Source: Apophysomyces variabilis (Eukaryota; Mucoromycota; Mucoromycetes; Mucorales; Mucoraceae). Taken from it: a stretch of 64,000 nt of DNA. Below the pieces are notes generated by a model, which was not told where the DNA came from, did no database searches, and saw only the letters and a list, made by a program, of their open reading frames with translations. Of this stretch, positions 11,590 to 21,740 are shown in pieces. A program made the translations under genes and the position numbers. Each line of letters begins with the position of its first letter. Position 1 is the first letter of the stretch. The DNA lies in assembly GCA_002749535.1 (NCBI GenBank), contig MZZL01000403.1:124001-188000 (forward strand), written 5' to 3'.

Positions 11590-12736
11590 ATGATTGGACC
11601 AGAGATTCCTGCACATTTGCTAAAAAAAAAGCAGGCCATTCAAGAGGACAACGATAACGACGGGGGACAGCGTGAGGGGGATGTTGCAGCGGAAAATGCT
11701 TCGATTGGGCCAGTCATCCCTACTGAACTTTTGCAGAAGAGACAGAAAGAACAAAGCGAAGCTGTTGAAGAAGATGATGTAGCAGCCTATGCTCCGGAGT
11801 TACCGCCTGATCTTTTAGAAGCACGTAAAAAAGCAACAGCAGAGGGCCCACGCAGACGTCGACAGCCTGTGGGCCCTTTGCTTCCTTCTGGCGCCGCTGC
11901 TTTTGATGACGATGAGGATGACATTATAGGTCCTACGTTGCCGTCAAACTATAATCCGGAAGAAGTAGGCTTAGCTTTATTGTTGAACAAAAGCTTAAGC
12001 AGTGACATAGTCAGCAGTCAGATCAGTCATGGACGATATTGAAGAACGCGCACGCCGGAGCAAAGAGCAATGGGAAAATGTAACTTTCTTTTTCGTGCCT
12101 ATAAGCAATTTTCGGCACTCATGTATCTATATGCTTGTTATAGCCAGATGATAAGCAGCAGAAGGTTGAAAGACCAGAGTGGATGATGTTACCACCAGAA
12201 GTAGATTATTTGAAACATGGTAAATACAAGAGAATTCACGATTTATTTTTGATCGTTCTAACTTGACGATAGCTAGCAGCGGGAAATCTCGTACTTTCAG
12301 CAAAAGACAGTTAACTGAGAAAGAACAAGACAGGAGCGTATGGACAGACACACCTGCAGAAAAGGAGCGAAAATTGAGGGAGGGTGCAACGGACAGTCAA
12401 GCCGGAGTTGAAGGTCGTTACAGAGCTCGTGAAGCAGAAGTGCAAGAGCAGGTCCAAAGATACAATGTAAGTACAAGTACTAGAGAATCCGCTTTCTAAA
12501 AGGAGTTCTGGATATGTTAGATGTCGCAGCGTCCAGAATCTTTGATGGAAATCCACAAGAAGCAAAAGAAAAAGAATCGAGTAGAAGTTGAGGATGTGCG
12601 CAAACGCCCGTTCGATCGAGAGAAAGATGTCTTGGGTAGTTATCGCCCAATGGACAAAAGACAGAAAAAAGACCTTTTGCGACAGTCAGGCGAGTTAGGT
12701 AGTCGATTCGGAAGAGGAAGTAGCAGTTTTCTGTAA
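11590..12736 (+). CDS. GPALPP1-like nuclear protein (GPALPP motifs, DUF3752)
   Basis: Five exons (11590-11964, 12011-12079, 12144-12219, 12273-12466, 12521-12736) give 309 aa. The N-terminal half carries repeated G-P-x-[IL]-P motifs (IGPEIPAHLL, IGPVIPTELL, VGPLLPSG, IGPTLPSNY) in an acidic, Lys/Arg-rich background. The C-terminal half is the DUF3752 domain: PEWMMLPPEVDYL, SRTFSKR, the signature DRSVWTDTPAEKE, then RPESLMEIHKKQKKK and FDREKDV, ending GRGSSSFL. Human GPALPP1 has the same order and ending. The function is poorly known; a nuclear role is suggested for the family. The first intron is only 46 nt and was placed by phase. Confidence 0.93.
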
Positions 12737-13555
12737 ATGAGAAAAGAAAATATTTCCTCTCTGGTAGGATAAGTTTTTTTCTGATGGCTATGTTGAAAGA
12801 CTGTTTACGGTATCCTTAACAGATGCCATCCAATGCATATGGCGTTGGAATCTTTCACATGGTCACATAATTGGGGAAAAAGTATAAGCACACTTTCTTC
12901 AGATGCATCAAATCCAGTTGGACCGTTAAGATTACAGTAGAGAAGGTGAGATTACCGTTAGTTGTTTGTTTACCTGTTCATGTAGCAGGTTTGTTCAGTA
13001 TTTTAATGCAGGCAGGTCGAGGTTTCCGAGAACAATGAAAGGCCAAACCTTAATGATCGTATTAAAGCTTTGAAGTATGAGAGACATTCAATAAACCTTA
13101 TCGTAACGAGGAAGTGAACTCCTTTTGTCAGGTGTAAAGCTTGCCTTTGCTATGACAGTTCTCCTGTTCCCGTAGCCACTCTCACGACGCCCCTTATCAT
13201 CTATGATCCTTCAACAGCAAACCGGTTTTGTTTCTAATTTTTCTTTTGCCTTTTTGCGATGACAACAACTCGGTTAGTTTGAGTTTATAAATCATTTATC
13301 TGCCAATGCATTAGTTTATGTGGCTAAAAGGAAATGCATGCAGATGCAAGTTGGACCCCTTCTCATACTCAACATAATAAGGACGGACGCAGATAGATCG
13401 TTTTTTATAGGAAAAAGAGATGAAGGGATAATGTTAACCAGTTAACCAATGATAACGGATAGAAGTATTATAAGTATTACAGTGGCAAAGATGTGCGGAA
13501 TTAAAACAACAAAAGGAAGAAAATGGAAGAAAGAGAAAAGGGCAATTATCATTGA
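12737..13555. other. Intergenic, convergent gene ends
   Basis: About 820 bp between the convergent ends of the GPALPP1-like and TLC-domain genes. No coding or RNA feature recognised. Confidence 0.45.
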
Positions 13556-14405
13556 TTAGATTGCAAAGACCTTGTCCAGCAAGTTGTGTTGTCGTTTGAC
13601 ATTTTGCTTTCGCTTTGCCACGGTAATGCCGGATATTCGTTTCAGGGTGTATTCAGAGTGTAATCTGATTTGCTGACGAATGATACCTAAAATGATATGA
13701 AGGTTTCATTTGTTAAACTTACTGCAGATCATGCACTATCAAAGTAATGTACTTACAACCAAACCAGTACACGTGCAAGCCAAATACGCCTACTGCAATG
13801 ATCCATAAGGATTGTATGCGATGATGCTGTTTTAGAGCGACAATCATCCAGGCGTGGAAAAGCAAACGGAGGACGAAGAAACTAAAGGCAAACAAAAAGT
13901 CGGATCTCCATCGCTGTCGAAGAGATCCTACAGCCAGGACAACGGTAGGTAACTCAATTAGACTGACGGCAGCAAAGAGAGAGGCCGATCGTAAGCGCAT
14001 CAGCCAGATCAAGATGACGATATAACCCGTGTGATGAATCCAGCCAGTAACCAAGGTGATCCTTTTTTTGTAGTAGATCGAACCAAGTGACAGATCCAGA
14101 ACAAGATAGCTGATGAAAAAGCATACGAGCGCTGTGTGCCAGGGAGCTTCCGTGCTTAGCATACTGATATCCCATTGTGAAAGCCAAAATCGGATGAAAC
14201 ACGGTGTTGACACGACGGTGCATACAACGCTACTGGCAAAGGTCAATAGCCAGCTGATTTGTTTTTCGGTCTTGGCCAATCCAGATCGAATGCAGTAAAA
14301 GAAATAGAATCCCAGCAGAGAGAAGCTGACGAGGAAAGAGATGGGGACAATAGGCTGGGAGAACCATTGGCCTATAGTGAGTTTGTTTATGGTATGGAAT
14401 GACAT
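13556..14405 (-). CDS. TLC-domain multi-pass membrane protein (TLCD4/TMEM56-like)
   Basis: Exon 1 is 13757-14405 and exon 2 is 13556-13686; joined they encode 259 aa. There are about six hydrophobic helices. Typical TLC (TRAM/LAG1/CLN8) features are a Tyr/Asp-rich helix (SYLVLDLSLGSIYY), the paired His in GWIHHTGYIVIL, the segment SLIELPTVVLAVGSL and an Arg-containing helix (FFVLRLLFHAWMI). The second exon adds a basic cytosolic tail and replaces a premature stop seen if the canonical GTAAGT intron (13687-13756) is read through. Ceramide-synthase catalytic context beyond the paired His is not clear, so a lipid-sensing or lipid-transfer TLCD role is more likely than sphingosine acylation. Confidence 0.88.
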
Positions 14406-15085
14406 TATTATAAAGACGATGAAATATTAAAGAAGAAAGAGAAGTGTAAGTAGAAGAATAAAGAAAAAACGAGTGAAATGAGGAAATATCTGTCAGTTAT
14501 ATGTATTCCAAGGGTTGAAAGGGTCTCTCCTTCTTCTCTTTCCTTTCCAGCAAGGGGAAGTTCAAAAAAAAAGTTACGTTGGGGATAAAGGAGAAAAGAC
14601 AGGAAGGGAAGGGAGGGGTGGCAAAGATTGGGGATATTCTTTTTCGTCGTAGAGGATTTAAAAGAGGTAAAGGGAAATAACAAAAGAAAACGAGGTATAT
14701 TATTCATGAAGTTGGTCTGTTAATGAGACAGATGTCTATTGATGTTGGTTTCTTGGCAGGTGTCTGTTCGCCAAACCTTATCATTGAACTTAAATACACA
14801 ATGTAATATACCAAATTAAGTGATGCATCAACTCTATACTATAGTAGAAGTAAAGAGCAAAAAAAAAACCAGATCAAACAAACCGAGGGAGAAATTACCA
14901 CCCGTTGTCTTGAGTCTGCATACTACTTGTTTATTGAACCAAGATAACTCCCTGCTGTTTTCTGCTTCGTCCCAACTTAACGCAACATATTATCTCATTT
15001 TAACGCTCAGCATCGGAAGAAAAAAAAGATACCTCGTCATAAGAACCGTCACGGGTGCGGGTTGAAAAAGAAAAATTTTTTCTTT
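14406..15085. other. 5' flank of TLC gene
   Basis: Purine-rich on the plus strand (pyrimidine-rich in the direction of the TLC gene), consistent with its promoter or leader. Open frames here are low complexity and not supported as proteins. Confidence 0.4.
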
Positions 15086-15090
15086 GCCGG

Positions 15091-15760
15091 CGCGTATAAA
15101 TAATGCCCTTTGCTCCGTACGTCGTCAAAAGTCAGGTTTATTTCTTAATCGGTAAGTATATTATCAAACTAAGGAAAAAAAGGATGAAAAGGAGGAGGCG
15201 TTTTAGGGAGAGCCAAAGAAAAAAAAATGATATTGGGTGATGACAAATGTTACCAACAAAAAGCAACTGAATTACCATTATGTTGCCTAAACGTTAACAT
15301 ACTAAGTTTCAGTCTTGTCTGACGATATTATTTCCTTATCTAAAAAGAGAATGCGGCAAGGGAACAAAAGCATGAAAGGTGTTATCTAACCTTACCTTTT
15401 GTATTAAATTATTCTAGGTTGAACCAACCATCAGTTATGGCTCGTCTCTCTCGTTCCTCCAGATGAAGAAGGTTTGTGTAAGTAGTACGCGAATTGTCTT
15501 AAAACATTGGGGGAAGGGATAAGTTGGAATGGTTTTTAATGATGAAAACATAACGACGGGCGGTCGGACTCGTGCCCGTACAAGCACATTATGAGAATGT
15601 CGAATGTCGTTATTCTGAATTCACCAACCAATGGCTTTTTGGAGGAGTTTGCTCCCTTTTACAGATACACTAATAATCTGCCTTTCGTTTTCAAAAAATA
15701 GATCATTCCGAGGCCTGCTTGTTGGATTGCGTTATAGATTTATATACTAAATGAATAAAA
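15091..15760 (+). other. Candidate spliced transcription unit with TATA box, tiny or no ORF
   Basis: A TATA-like CGTATAAATA at about 15091-15100 is followed about 50 bp later by a consensus 5' splice site (GGTAAGTAT at 15151) and a matching TTCTAG acceptor at 15418. After it comes a short ATG frame of only nine codons. A second GTAAGT donor lies at 15479, with a possible TAG acceptor near 15700 and AATAAA at about 15752. Only very short peptides can be assembled, none recognised. It may be a noncoding RNA or a microprotein gene. Evidence is signal-based only. Confidence 0.25.
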
Positions 15761-15983
15761 TTGATCTTTATGAAAGAAATTTCTGGTTTGACGTGTCATT
15801 TCTTGGTACGTAAAGCAAGTGTGATGTTTGACAGTGCGGTGGCGGTTGTCAATAGGGGAAAACGAAAACGATTTACAGTGGTTGGGGGCATTTAAACGCT
15901 CCTGAGAAGAAAACGGAAGAAAAAAAACGTGTGCTTCTTGATAGCCACTCACCCTAGATACAACAACATCGGATACAATCCTC

Positions 15984-17073
15984 GTGTTTGACTTAACAGT
16001 GAGTGATTACACTCGATCGATTTCCCTACCACTAAAGCCCCCTCTTCCTCCACGCGCAAAAAGAGAGAAGAAGGGGACGTCAAGCAAAAAATTGATAACG
16101 GGGGGATGTTCAGTTTCCATTTATTGTTTATTCGATTTAAGATATCTATTTCAGATTGCCGTAAACATTACATTCAGAAAGTCGCCGCACATTCATGCCG
16201 CAACGGAACAAGCAAAGCGATGGGGAAGTGCTAGTTATTTATTCCCAAATAATTGCCCTTCAAATGCTCGTACTTCTGCATCTCACCCATCGTAGCTTTC
16301 AGGAAGTTTATGTAGCATCTAATCACATATTTCCTTTTTCTTGGACGGGGCTTGTGAGAGTCTCAAGCTGCATTTAATCATCCTCATGTCCACCTGGCTC
16401 CTAAGATTGTTATCATCCTAGTTCTTGTTTTTGGCACTGTAACCACTGCAGAAGATCCATTCTTGCACCATGCCATGCTGCGTCGTATGTTGGCATGAGA
16501 GGCAGACGCATCAAGAACGACACAGTGTTTTCTGCAGTTGATATAAGTCAGTCGCACTGCGCCTTGTTCTGTAGATTTCGAGTCCCCTAAATCGCCGAAA
16601 CAGACATTCTTCAGCTGCTTTATGACAATGGATAGGTTGTGATTAAACGCATTGTGAAGTAACTTTCACTGACGATACGCCGACAACTACTGCTTGTAAG
16701 CCTGTCGAAGATGCTGTCAAAGTCCTATGCGTACCGTAACGCCCAATTTCCTATTGATAGTCTGTCGGTACAGTCATATAGTACGATACGATGAGCAAAG
16801 TTCTTTTGTACCAGTGGGCCAGGCTGCACTTAGCGGTACAGAAACTCGATTATGACTAGTGCCGCTTTTCGAATACTGGTTACAAAGGCTAACTTGTATT
16901 CATCGTTCGTTATAGCATGCCAAGTCTACGCGAGCATTACCAATTTGTGCTATTTCATTAGCGCGACATACTCTTCACTTAACGGCAAGCGATGATCGAA
17001 GTCCTATTTATTCCGAACGCGACGGGAAGAAAGAAACGTAGAATGAAAGGTTACTAATGCCTTTTCTTCCTTG
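15984..17073 (+). other. Gene-poor region with possible coding remnant
   Basis: Short plus-strand frames occur at 15984-16295 and 16195-16377. A conceptual frame near 16380-16500 reads like the hydrophobic core of a fungal transcription-factor domain (PKIVIILVLVFGTV, then EDPFLHHAML), but it is soon broken by stops. I cannot assign it firmly. Confidence 0.2.
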
Positions 17074-17708
17074 TTACTCATACATTTTTGTCCATTGGCG
17101 GGCTGTAACAAACAGTTAGAGGGGACGAGAGAATAAAGGGGACTAAACTAAATATTACCGATGGCAATTGCTTCTTGTTCGTTATCTTTCCAGTGTTGTG
17201 CTAGATGATTGACTAACCGGTCATCAGGATTAGGTGCAGACAGCAGAGTTTGGATGGGAAGAAGCATTGTGCGGATCTACAGTGATAGTGACCATTTATC
17301 TGGACGGCTGCATGAGCATTTTTCTATTCTTTTCTCTTTTCTTACCCTTCAATATATCAATGCAAATCCTCCACAATTTATCAATGTTGGGATGGTGTAT
17401 CTTGATAAGGAAACAAACCTTTGGAGGGCCATAGGACAGTCCTCAGGCAAAAAAATGCTCAAGCTGGAAATCACCACCTGTCATAAACCGTTGAATACAG
17501 CTAAACTTTTGAATTCTATTCTATTGATCCAACCTTCAATGGTGATTGGGTGGGACTGGCTATGATGACATTCAAAATACATGAGATTGTCTTAGTGAGG
17601 AGTGGCCATAATTCCCTGGACCGGATCTGCCAGAAGGCGCGATGAATTTGCGCATATCTGAATTAACTATGGGAAGATTACCTTGGTGATCCTTTTTGGC
17701 AAGGCCAT
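17074..17708 (-). pseudogene. UBC13: Decayed UBC13 (UBE2N-type E2 ubiquitin-conjugating enzyme) pseudogene
   Basis: Reading the minus strand in pieces recovers an almost complete Ubc13: start MALPKRITK with an intron after it, RLLADPVQGI, ATPH, then [13 protein letters not shown] and [20 protein letters not shown] follow, the latter including the catalytic Cys in RICIDILK. Then come [36 protein letters not shown] and the C-terminus ARQWTKMYE plus stop. Introns are still recognisable (for example one ending before the DKWS exon, and one between AIAI and ARQW). Disablements: a stop codon after ATPH where Glu is expected, disrupted frame in the segment after YFE, a one-base deletion between PMAL and the KIHHPN segment, and TAG replacing Gln before IRTMLL. 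Retained introns indicate a decayed DNA-level duplicate, not a retrocopy. Functional Ubc13 makes Lys63-linked chains with an Mms2 partner; this copy cannot. Confidence 0.85.
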
Positions 17709-18303
17709 GGCTTTTCTTTTCTTGGAAATGCCTCCTGATTTCGCAGATCATTAAGGGACTATATACTTTGGCGTCTCTACACCACAGCCAATCACACACA
17801 AGCTGGTACTAGTTAATAGGAGCAGTTGGATAGTAAACGGACACAATAGCAGGTTGAAATAGAGTGTTGAAAAACTTCGTATTGCAAATCACGCGATAGT
17901 AACCATTAGTGAGATAATTCCTCTCTCGCGACCGTACCCTTTTCCTAACTACAAAAAAGTCTTCCAAAGCTTACTGTGCCCACGTTGAACAGTACATGCC
18001 ATGGCGCTGGAATGACTAATGACTATCAGGTGGCTTCTATGAGAAGTCTGTTACATAGATGAACTATTCCGAAAAGCTATCTGAAAAGAACAAGCAAACA
18101 TTGCAAAATGACTGCCTTCCCCTTACTGGATCTGCTCTACTGTGTACTGAACCTGCATCTTCAAGTTATGCAAATTACTCTGCCAAGACCTCTAGGAAAA
18201 GATTATCCCGCCAAGAAGTTTGAAGTATTGTAACAGCGCATGGAGTAAATAGTCAAAAACTGCATCTAATGAATCTATCCTTGTTTGAGTGCAAAGTAAT
18301 CTA
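17709..18303. other. Intergenic
   Basis: About 600 bp between the UBC13 pseudogene and the TPR gene, both on the minus strand. Nothing recognised. Confidence 0.45.
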
Positions 18304-19617
18304 CTATTCCAGGGAAGCTAGCGCTTGCTTTTCTTGGGCAATACGTCTCAGCGCTCGATCGGCTTCCTTAATGCATGCCAAAAGTTTATGCTCGCGGCCA
18401 TGTTTGCGAGCCTGTTCATAAAATCTTGTCGCCTTCTCCGTATCCTTAGTTTGCTAATAAATAGTTGCTATCAATGTTTTGTCCGGAAGTAAAACTTCTT
18501 TCGGCTTTTTACCTCAAATAACATGCCCATATTATAGTAAAGGACGCCACAGGTTTCATCGCATACTTCACCATCCTTGTTTATGTTGCGCGTATTTGGA
18601 TTTTGTGCTAAGTCTAGACCTTTCTGCGCCCATTGTTTCGCATCTTCAAATTGACTGATCCCTGCATAAGCTTCGGACAGATTGTTCATCAGAACAGCCG
18701 ATTGACATGACTGCAAGCCAGCTAAGGATAAGGCACGCAAGTAAAGCGGAATAGCATAGCTTTTGTGCCATGTCAAAATTTCCACACGTTGTCAACTAAT
18801 CGTTCCTTTACCTGTATTTCTTGCGCGACGCGTAGAATGAGCCTAGCGATTCTAATGCAGCTCCAACCTCGGATTTCGTAAGCCATTCTGGCATATGCTC
18901 TTGATCAAAGACGACTTGATCCGAATCTCCATATTCAGATACAGGCCGAGACGAAATCCTCAGCAAATGTTCGACAGACCATGTATACCACTTCTCAGCA
19001 TCCTCATCTTGGTGCAGCCTCTCGGCAATATCACCCAATTTCTGAGCAATACCTACTACCTTGCGCTGAGTCTGGAATGGAAAACTCTCGAGATCGCTGT
19101 CAAAGACGTTTTTCATGTTTTCCAACCGAAGAAGGTGGCAGAGAGCCTGGGAGAGCACCTCTCGAGCTTCAGGTAGCCGTCCGAGTGACTCATATATAGT
19201 TCCGAGTTGGATCATGATACCGGTGAGGGGGGCACCATCGCGCTCCATTTCGTCCGACTTCAGTGCCAAATCCAATGCTTCACGGAAGTATTGGATAGCT
19301 AGTGTTATATCCTTACCAGATTGAGAATAATAAAGCGCTTTTCGCAATGCTTGCCGAATGGGAGGTGGGTATTTTTGTACGTCGGAAGTGAAATGGCTAT
19401 ATAGTCCGATGCCAAGACAGGTGAAGCCGATGCCAATCATAAAAAGAGGAAGCGGTGGGATACGGATCGTACGAAGCGGAGTAGCACGAGCGGTAATAGA
19501 TCGATGTTGAGGAGCAGACGTCCAACATCTTCCAGAACGTCCTAATGCTTGTAAGCGAGACGATATAGAGGTCGATCGCGATGCATTCGAAACGACTAGA
19601 CGCTGTATTCTATGCAT
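18304..19617 (-). CDS. Mitochondrial inner-membrane TPR protein (Mgr3-like i-AAA adaptor / TTC19-type)
   Basis: Exons 18812-19617, 18513-18759 and 18304-18453 join to 400 aa. The first 45 residues are rich in Arg and Ser with no acidic residue (MHRIQRLVVSNASRSTSISS), typical of a mitochondrial presequence. One transmembrane helix follows (PLFMIGIGFTCLGIGLY, about residues 55-75). The rest is tetratricopeptide repeats, for example AIQYFREALDLAL, GTIYESLGRLPEAREVLSQAL, AIPLYLRALSLAG and NNLSEAYAGISQFEDAKQWA, ending in ATRFYEQARKHGREHK. Presequence, single TM and TPR tail match yeast Mgr3, an adaptor of the i-AAA protease Yme1, and also resemble animal TTC19. Assignment to Mgr3 is by architecture and gene order of parts, not by alignment. 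An upstream TTG (19635) was rejected as start. Confidence 0.82.
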
Positions 19618-20543
19618 GGTTACAATGCAAGACAAACACCTGCTTGGAATATGTGACAGTTAAATTCACTTGCTTGACAACCAACTCCGCCTGGTTCAAT
19701 CATTTTAATATCGAAAGGCATTCTTGCTTTTCGACGGGGATTTGTGTTCTGGAAAAGCAAGTCTGAAAGTGCTTGCAAGAGCGTTGTGCGATCCGGCATT
19801 TTCTCATTAATCAACTGCGGTGGAGAAAGAGGAATATCTGCAATTATGCATGCTAAGGATAAAGTCGGATCCAATTTCCATATCTTTTGAAACAAACAAG
19901 GTCTGTCATAGTCTTGTAGTACATTATGGACTTGTTAAATTCACAATTTTTGGCTAATTCATGAATAGGATGGCCACACATTTAGCGTTTTTGTCTTTCC
20001 TAAAATGCTGGAATATTTGTTAGGTGCTGAACTTATGTATCCTCATCAAAGGGAAGCTGTAACACTCCTCTTACACGTTTATGAAGCGCCGCTAGCTTCA
20101 ATTCGAAATTTTGTGTAAAGGCAATGTTGTCGTCTTTCGCATCCTTGCATTTAATTGTATTTTAATCCATTGGTTCACCGAACCTTACTTTACAGATCTT
20201 TTGCTTTTGGTTTCAGTGACCCGAACAAATTAAAAGCGAAGGAATAGCACCTTTTTGACTTGTTAGCTCTAATCTCCATAAACATCCCTGGTGTGTACTT
20301 CCCATTGTTTCTATGCACAGGATGACTGACGTCCCTCTTGTGTATCTTTTAGACTGTATGACTTTACTGTCCCGAACCACCTCGGTTGTGTAAGTAAGTT
20401 CCCTGCACTGCACTCGGTAAGTGAAAAAGAAACTTTGTCCGCTTTTATACCATGTCACTCACACTGTCATGCTTTTAAGCCCTCGCCGGGTGCTGCGTCG
20501 CTCAAGTCCTCTGCCGCGCGTTAAAAGTTAGCGTGATTGATCA
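19618..20543 (-). other. Intergenic with protein-like open stretches, unassigned
   Basis: A minus-strand open stretch at 20033-20160 has protein-like composition (DNIAFTQNFELKLAALHKRV, then a short acidic end), and another lies at 19620-19895. Neither could be joined by consistent splice phase nor assigned to a family. They may be exons of an unrecognised or decayed gene, or 5' sequence of the TPR gene. Confidence 0.2.
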
Positions 20544-20845
20544 ATGATGCCATTCTCTTATTTTGCCACCCTCATCTTTAACAAATACGGCGCCGGACTT
20601 GCACGACTACGTGAGATGACCTTTGAAGGTAAGTAAAAAGAGGTCGAGATATCTTTCATTTACTAACTATTAACGTATTTCTTATGTTGCTCTAATGGAC
20701 TTTGCGTCCACTGGAGGATTAACTTCATGCAAGTAAAATATAATTCCCGCATAATACATTTACTACAGGTGAAAATCAAATTTATTTAATGACTGTGAGC
20801 GTTTGCCTAAAGATATCCGCTCTAGTCCGATGCACAAAGAAATGA
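20544..20845 (+). CDS. Possible two-exon small protein, unknown
   Basis: Exon 20544-20628 begins ATGATG and ends at a perfect GGTAAGT donor; the acceptor TTACTACAG at 20760-20768 opens exon 2 (20769-20845), giving 53 aa in frame. The sequence starts MMPFSYFATLIFNKYGAGLA and is amphipathic/hydrophobic at its N-terminus. No family is recognised. Support is the strong splice pair and open frame; there is no homology evidence, and chance cannot be excluded. Confidence 0.3.
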
Positions 20846-21534
20846 AAAAATTGCGGCGAGAGAACAGAAAAAAAAAGGAAGGAGGCTCAGAAAAAAGTTA
20901 CAGATAAGGAAAGGGCAGGGGATGTTGTTGAGGTTAGGGAAACCAAGAATACATCTACTGCAATCAACCCTCCTTAATTTCACCTCTGATAATTTCAATA
21001 CTTCGATAAGTTCAAATGATTTGCAGGAGCAAAGGTAAAGTGGTAAAGCATGTTTTGGTATGGGCTAACACTCCGTTAACTTTCAATCTCTGTAACTTCA
21101 AACTCGCTAAAGGAACAGAAGCGTTGAAATTAAAAGGGGATCAAAGTAATGATGCACATTTGCATTTTTTTGGCGAAAAGCGCGTTTTTACTGAATTTGG
21201 GGAGACACCAAATAGATTCTGGACACATTTAGAAAGATAACCAAACGCTCTTATAAAACCTTGGCATCACCATGAGGATTTCATCCAATGCATCCAGGTC
21301 TGCCCTCTGCAATGCGCATTCGTTAGCCAGCTTGGCTCATTTGCGATGATTAATTTAAGGTGATCCGGCTGAATCGTGTATGAAATACATCTATGCGTTT
21401 TGGTAAATATAGCTGTAGAAGCGTGTTCCGATGCTTATGATGGATATTGTGAATGCCTATTTGTCTGCAGTTGCCATGACAATGAGTGGTGCCTCCATCG
21501 TCAGGTCTTGTCCGGATTTCCACCTATGGTTGTC
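20846..21534. other. Flank of left inverted-repeat arm
   Basis: About 690 bp of unique sequence with no gene recognised, ending at the outer boundary of the inverted repeat. A 74-codon open frame at 21016-21240 shows no recognisable motif. Confidence 0.4.
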
Positions 21535-21569
21535 ATGGTGACGAACGATGGTTTCCCACGTACTTCATC

Positions 21570-21740
21570 CCGAACATCGAGGTGATGCAGTTCGTCATGG
21601 CCTTAAAATCGGTACATCGAGGTGGTGCAGTTCCCCATGTTTTTTGTGAATCGGAGCATCGAGGTGGTGCAGTTCGCCATGCACGGCGAATGGGCGAAGT
21701 GCGGCCATGTACATGGACCTGGTGCAGTTCGGCATGGCAC
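21570..21740 (+). repeat. Tandem degenerate motif copies in left arm
   Basis: Four imperfect copies of a unit around CATCGAGGTGGTGCAGTTC..CATG start near 21575, 21617, 21655 and 21718, roughly 40-60 bp apart; the last is shorter. They create apparent open frames on both strands that are not treated as genes. The mirror set is at 32459-32629. Confidence 0.75.

Noticed and set aside
14408..14707. 99-codon minus-strand open frame upstream of the TLC gene
   Set aside because: Low-complexity Phe/Ser/Leu composition generated by a pyrimidine-rich leader; no domain and it abuts the real start codon.
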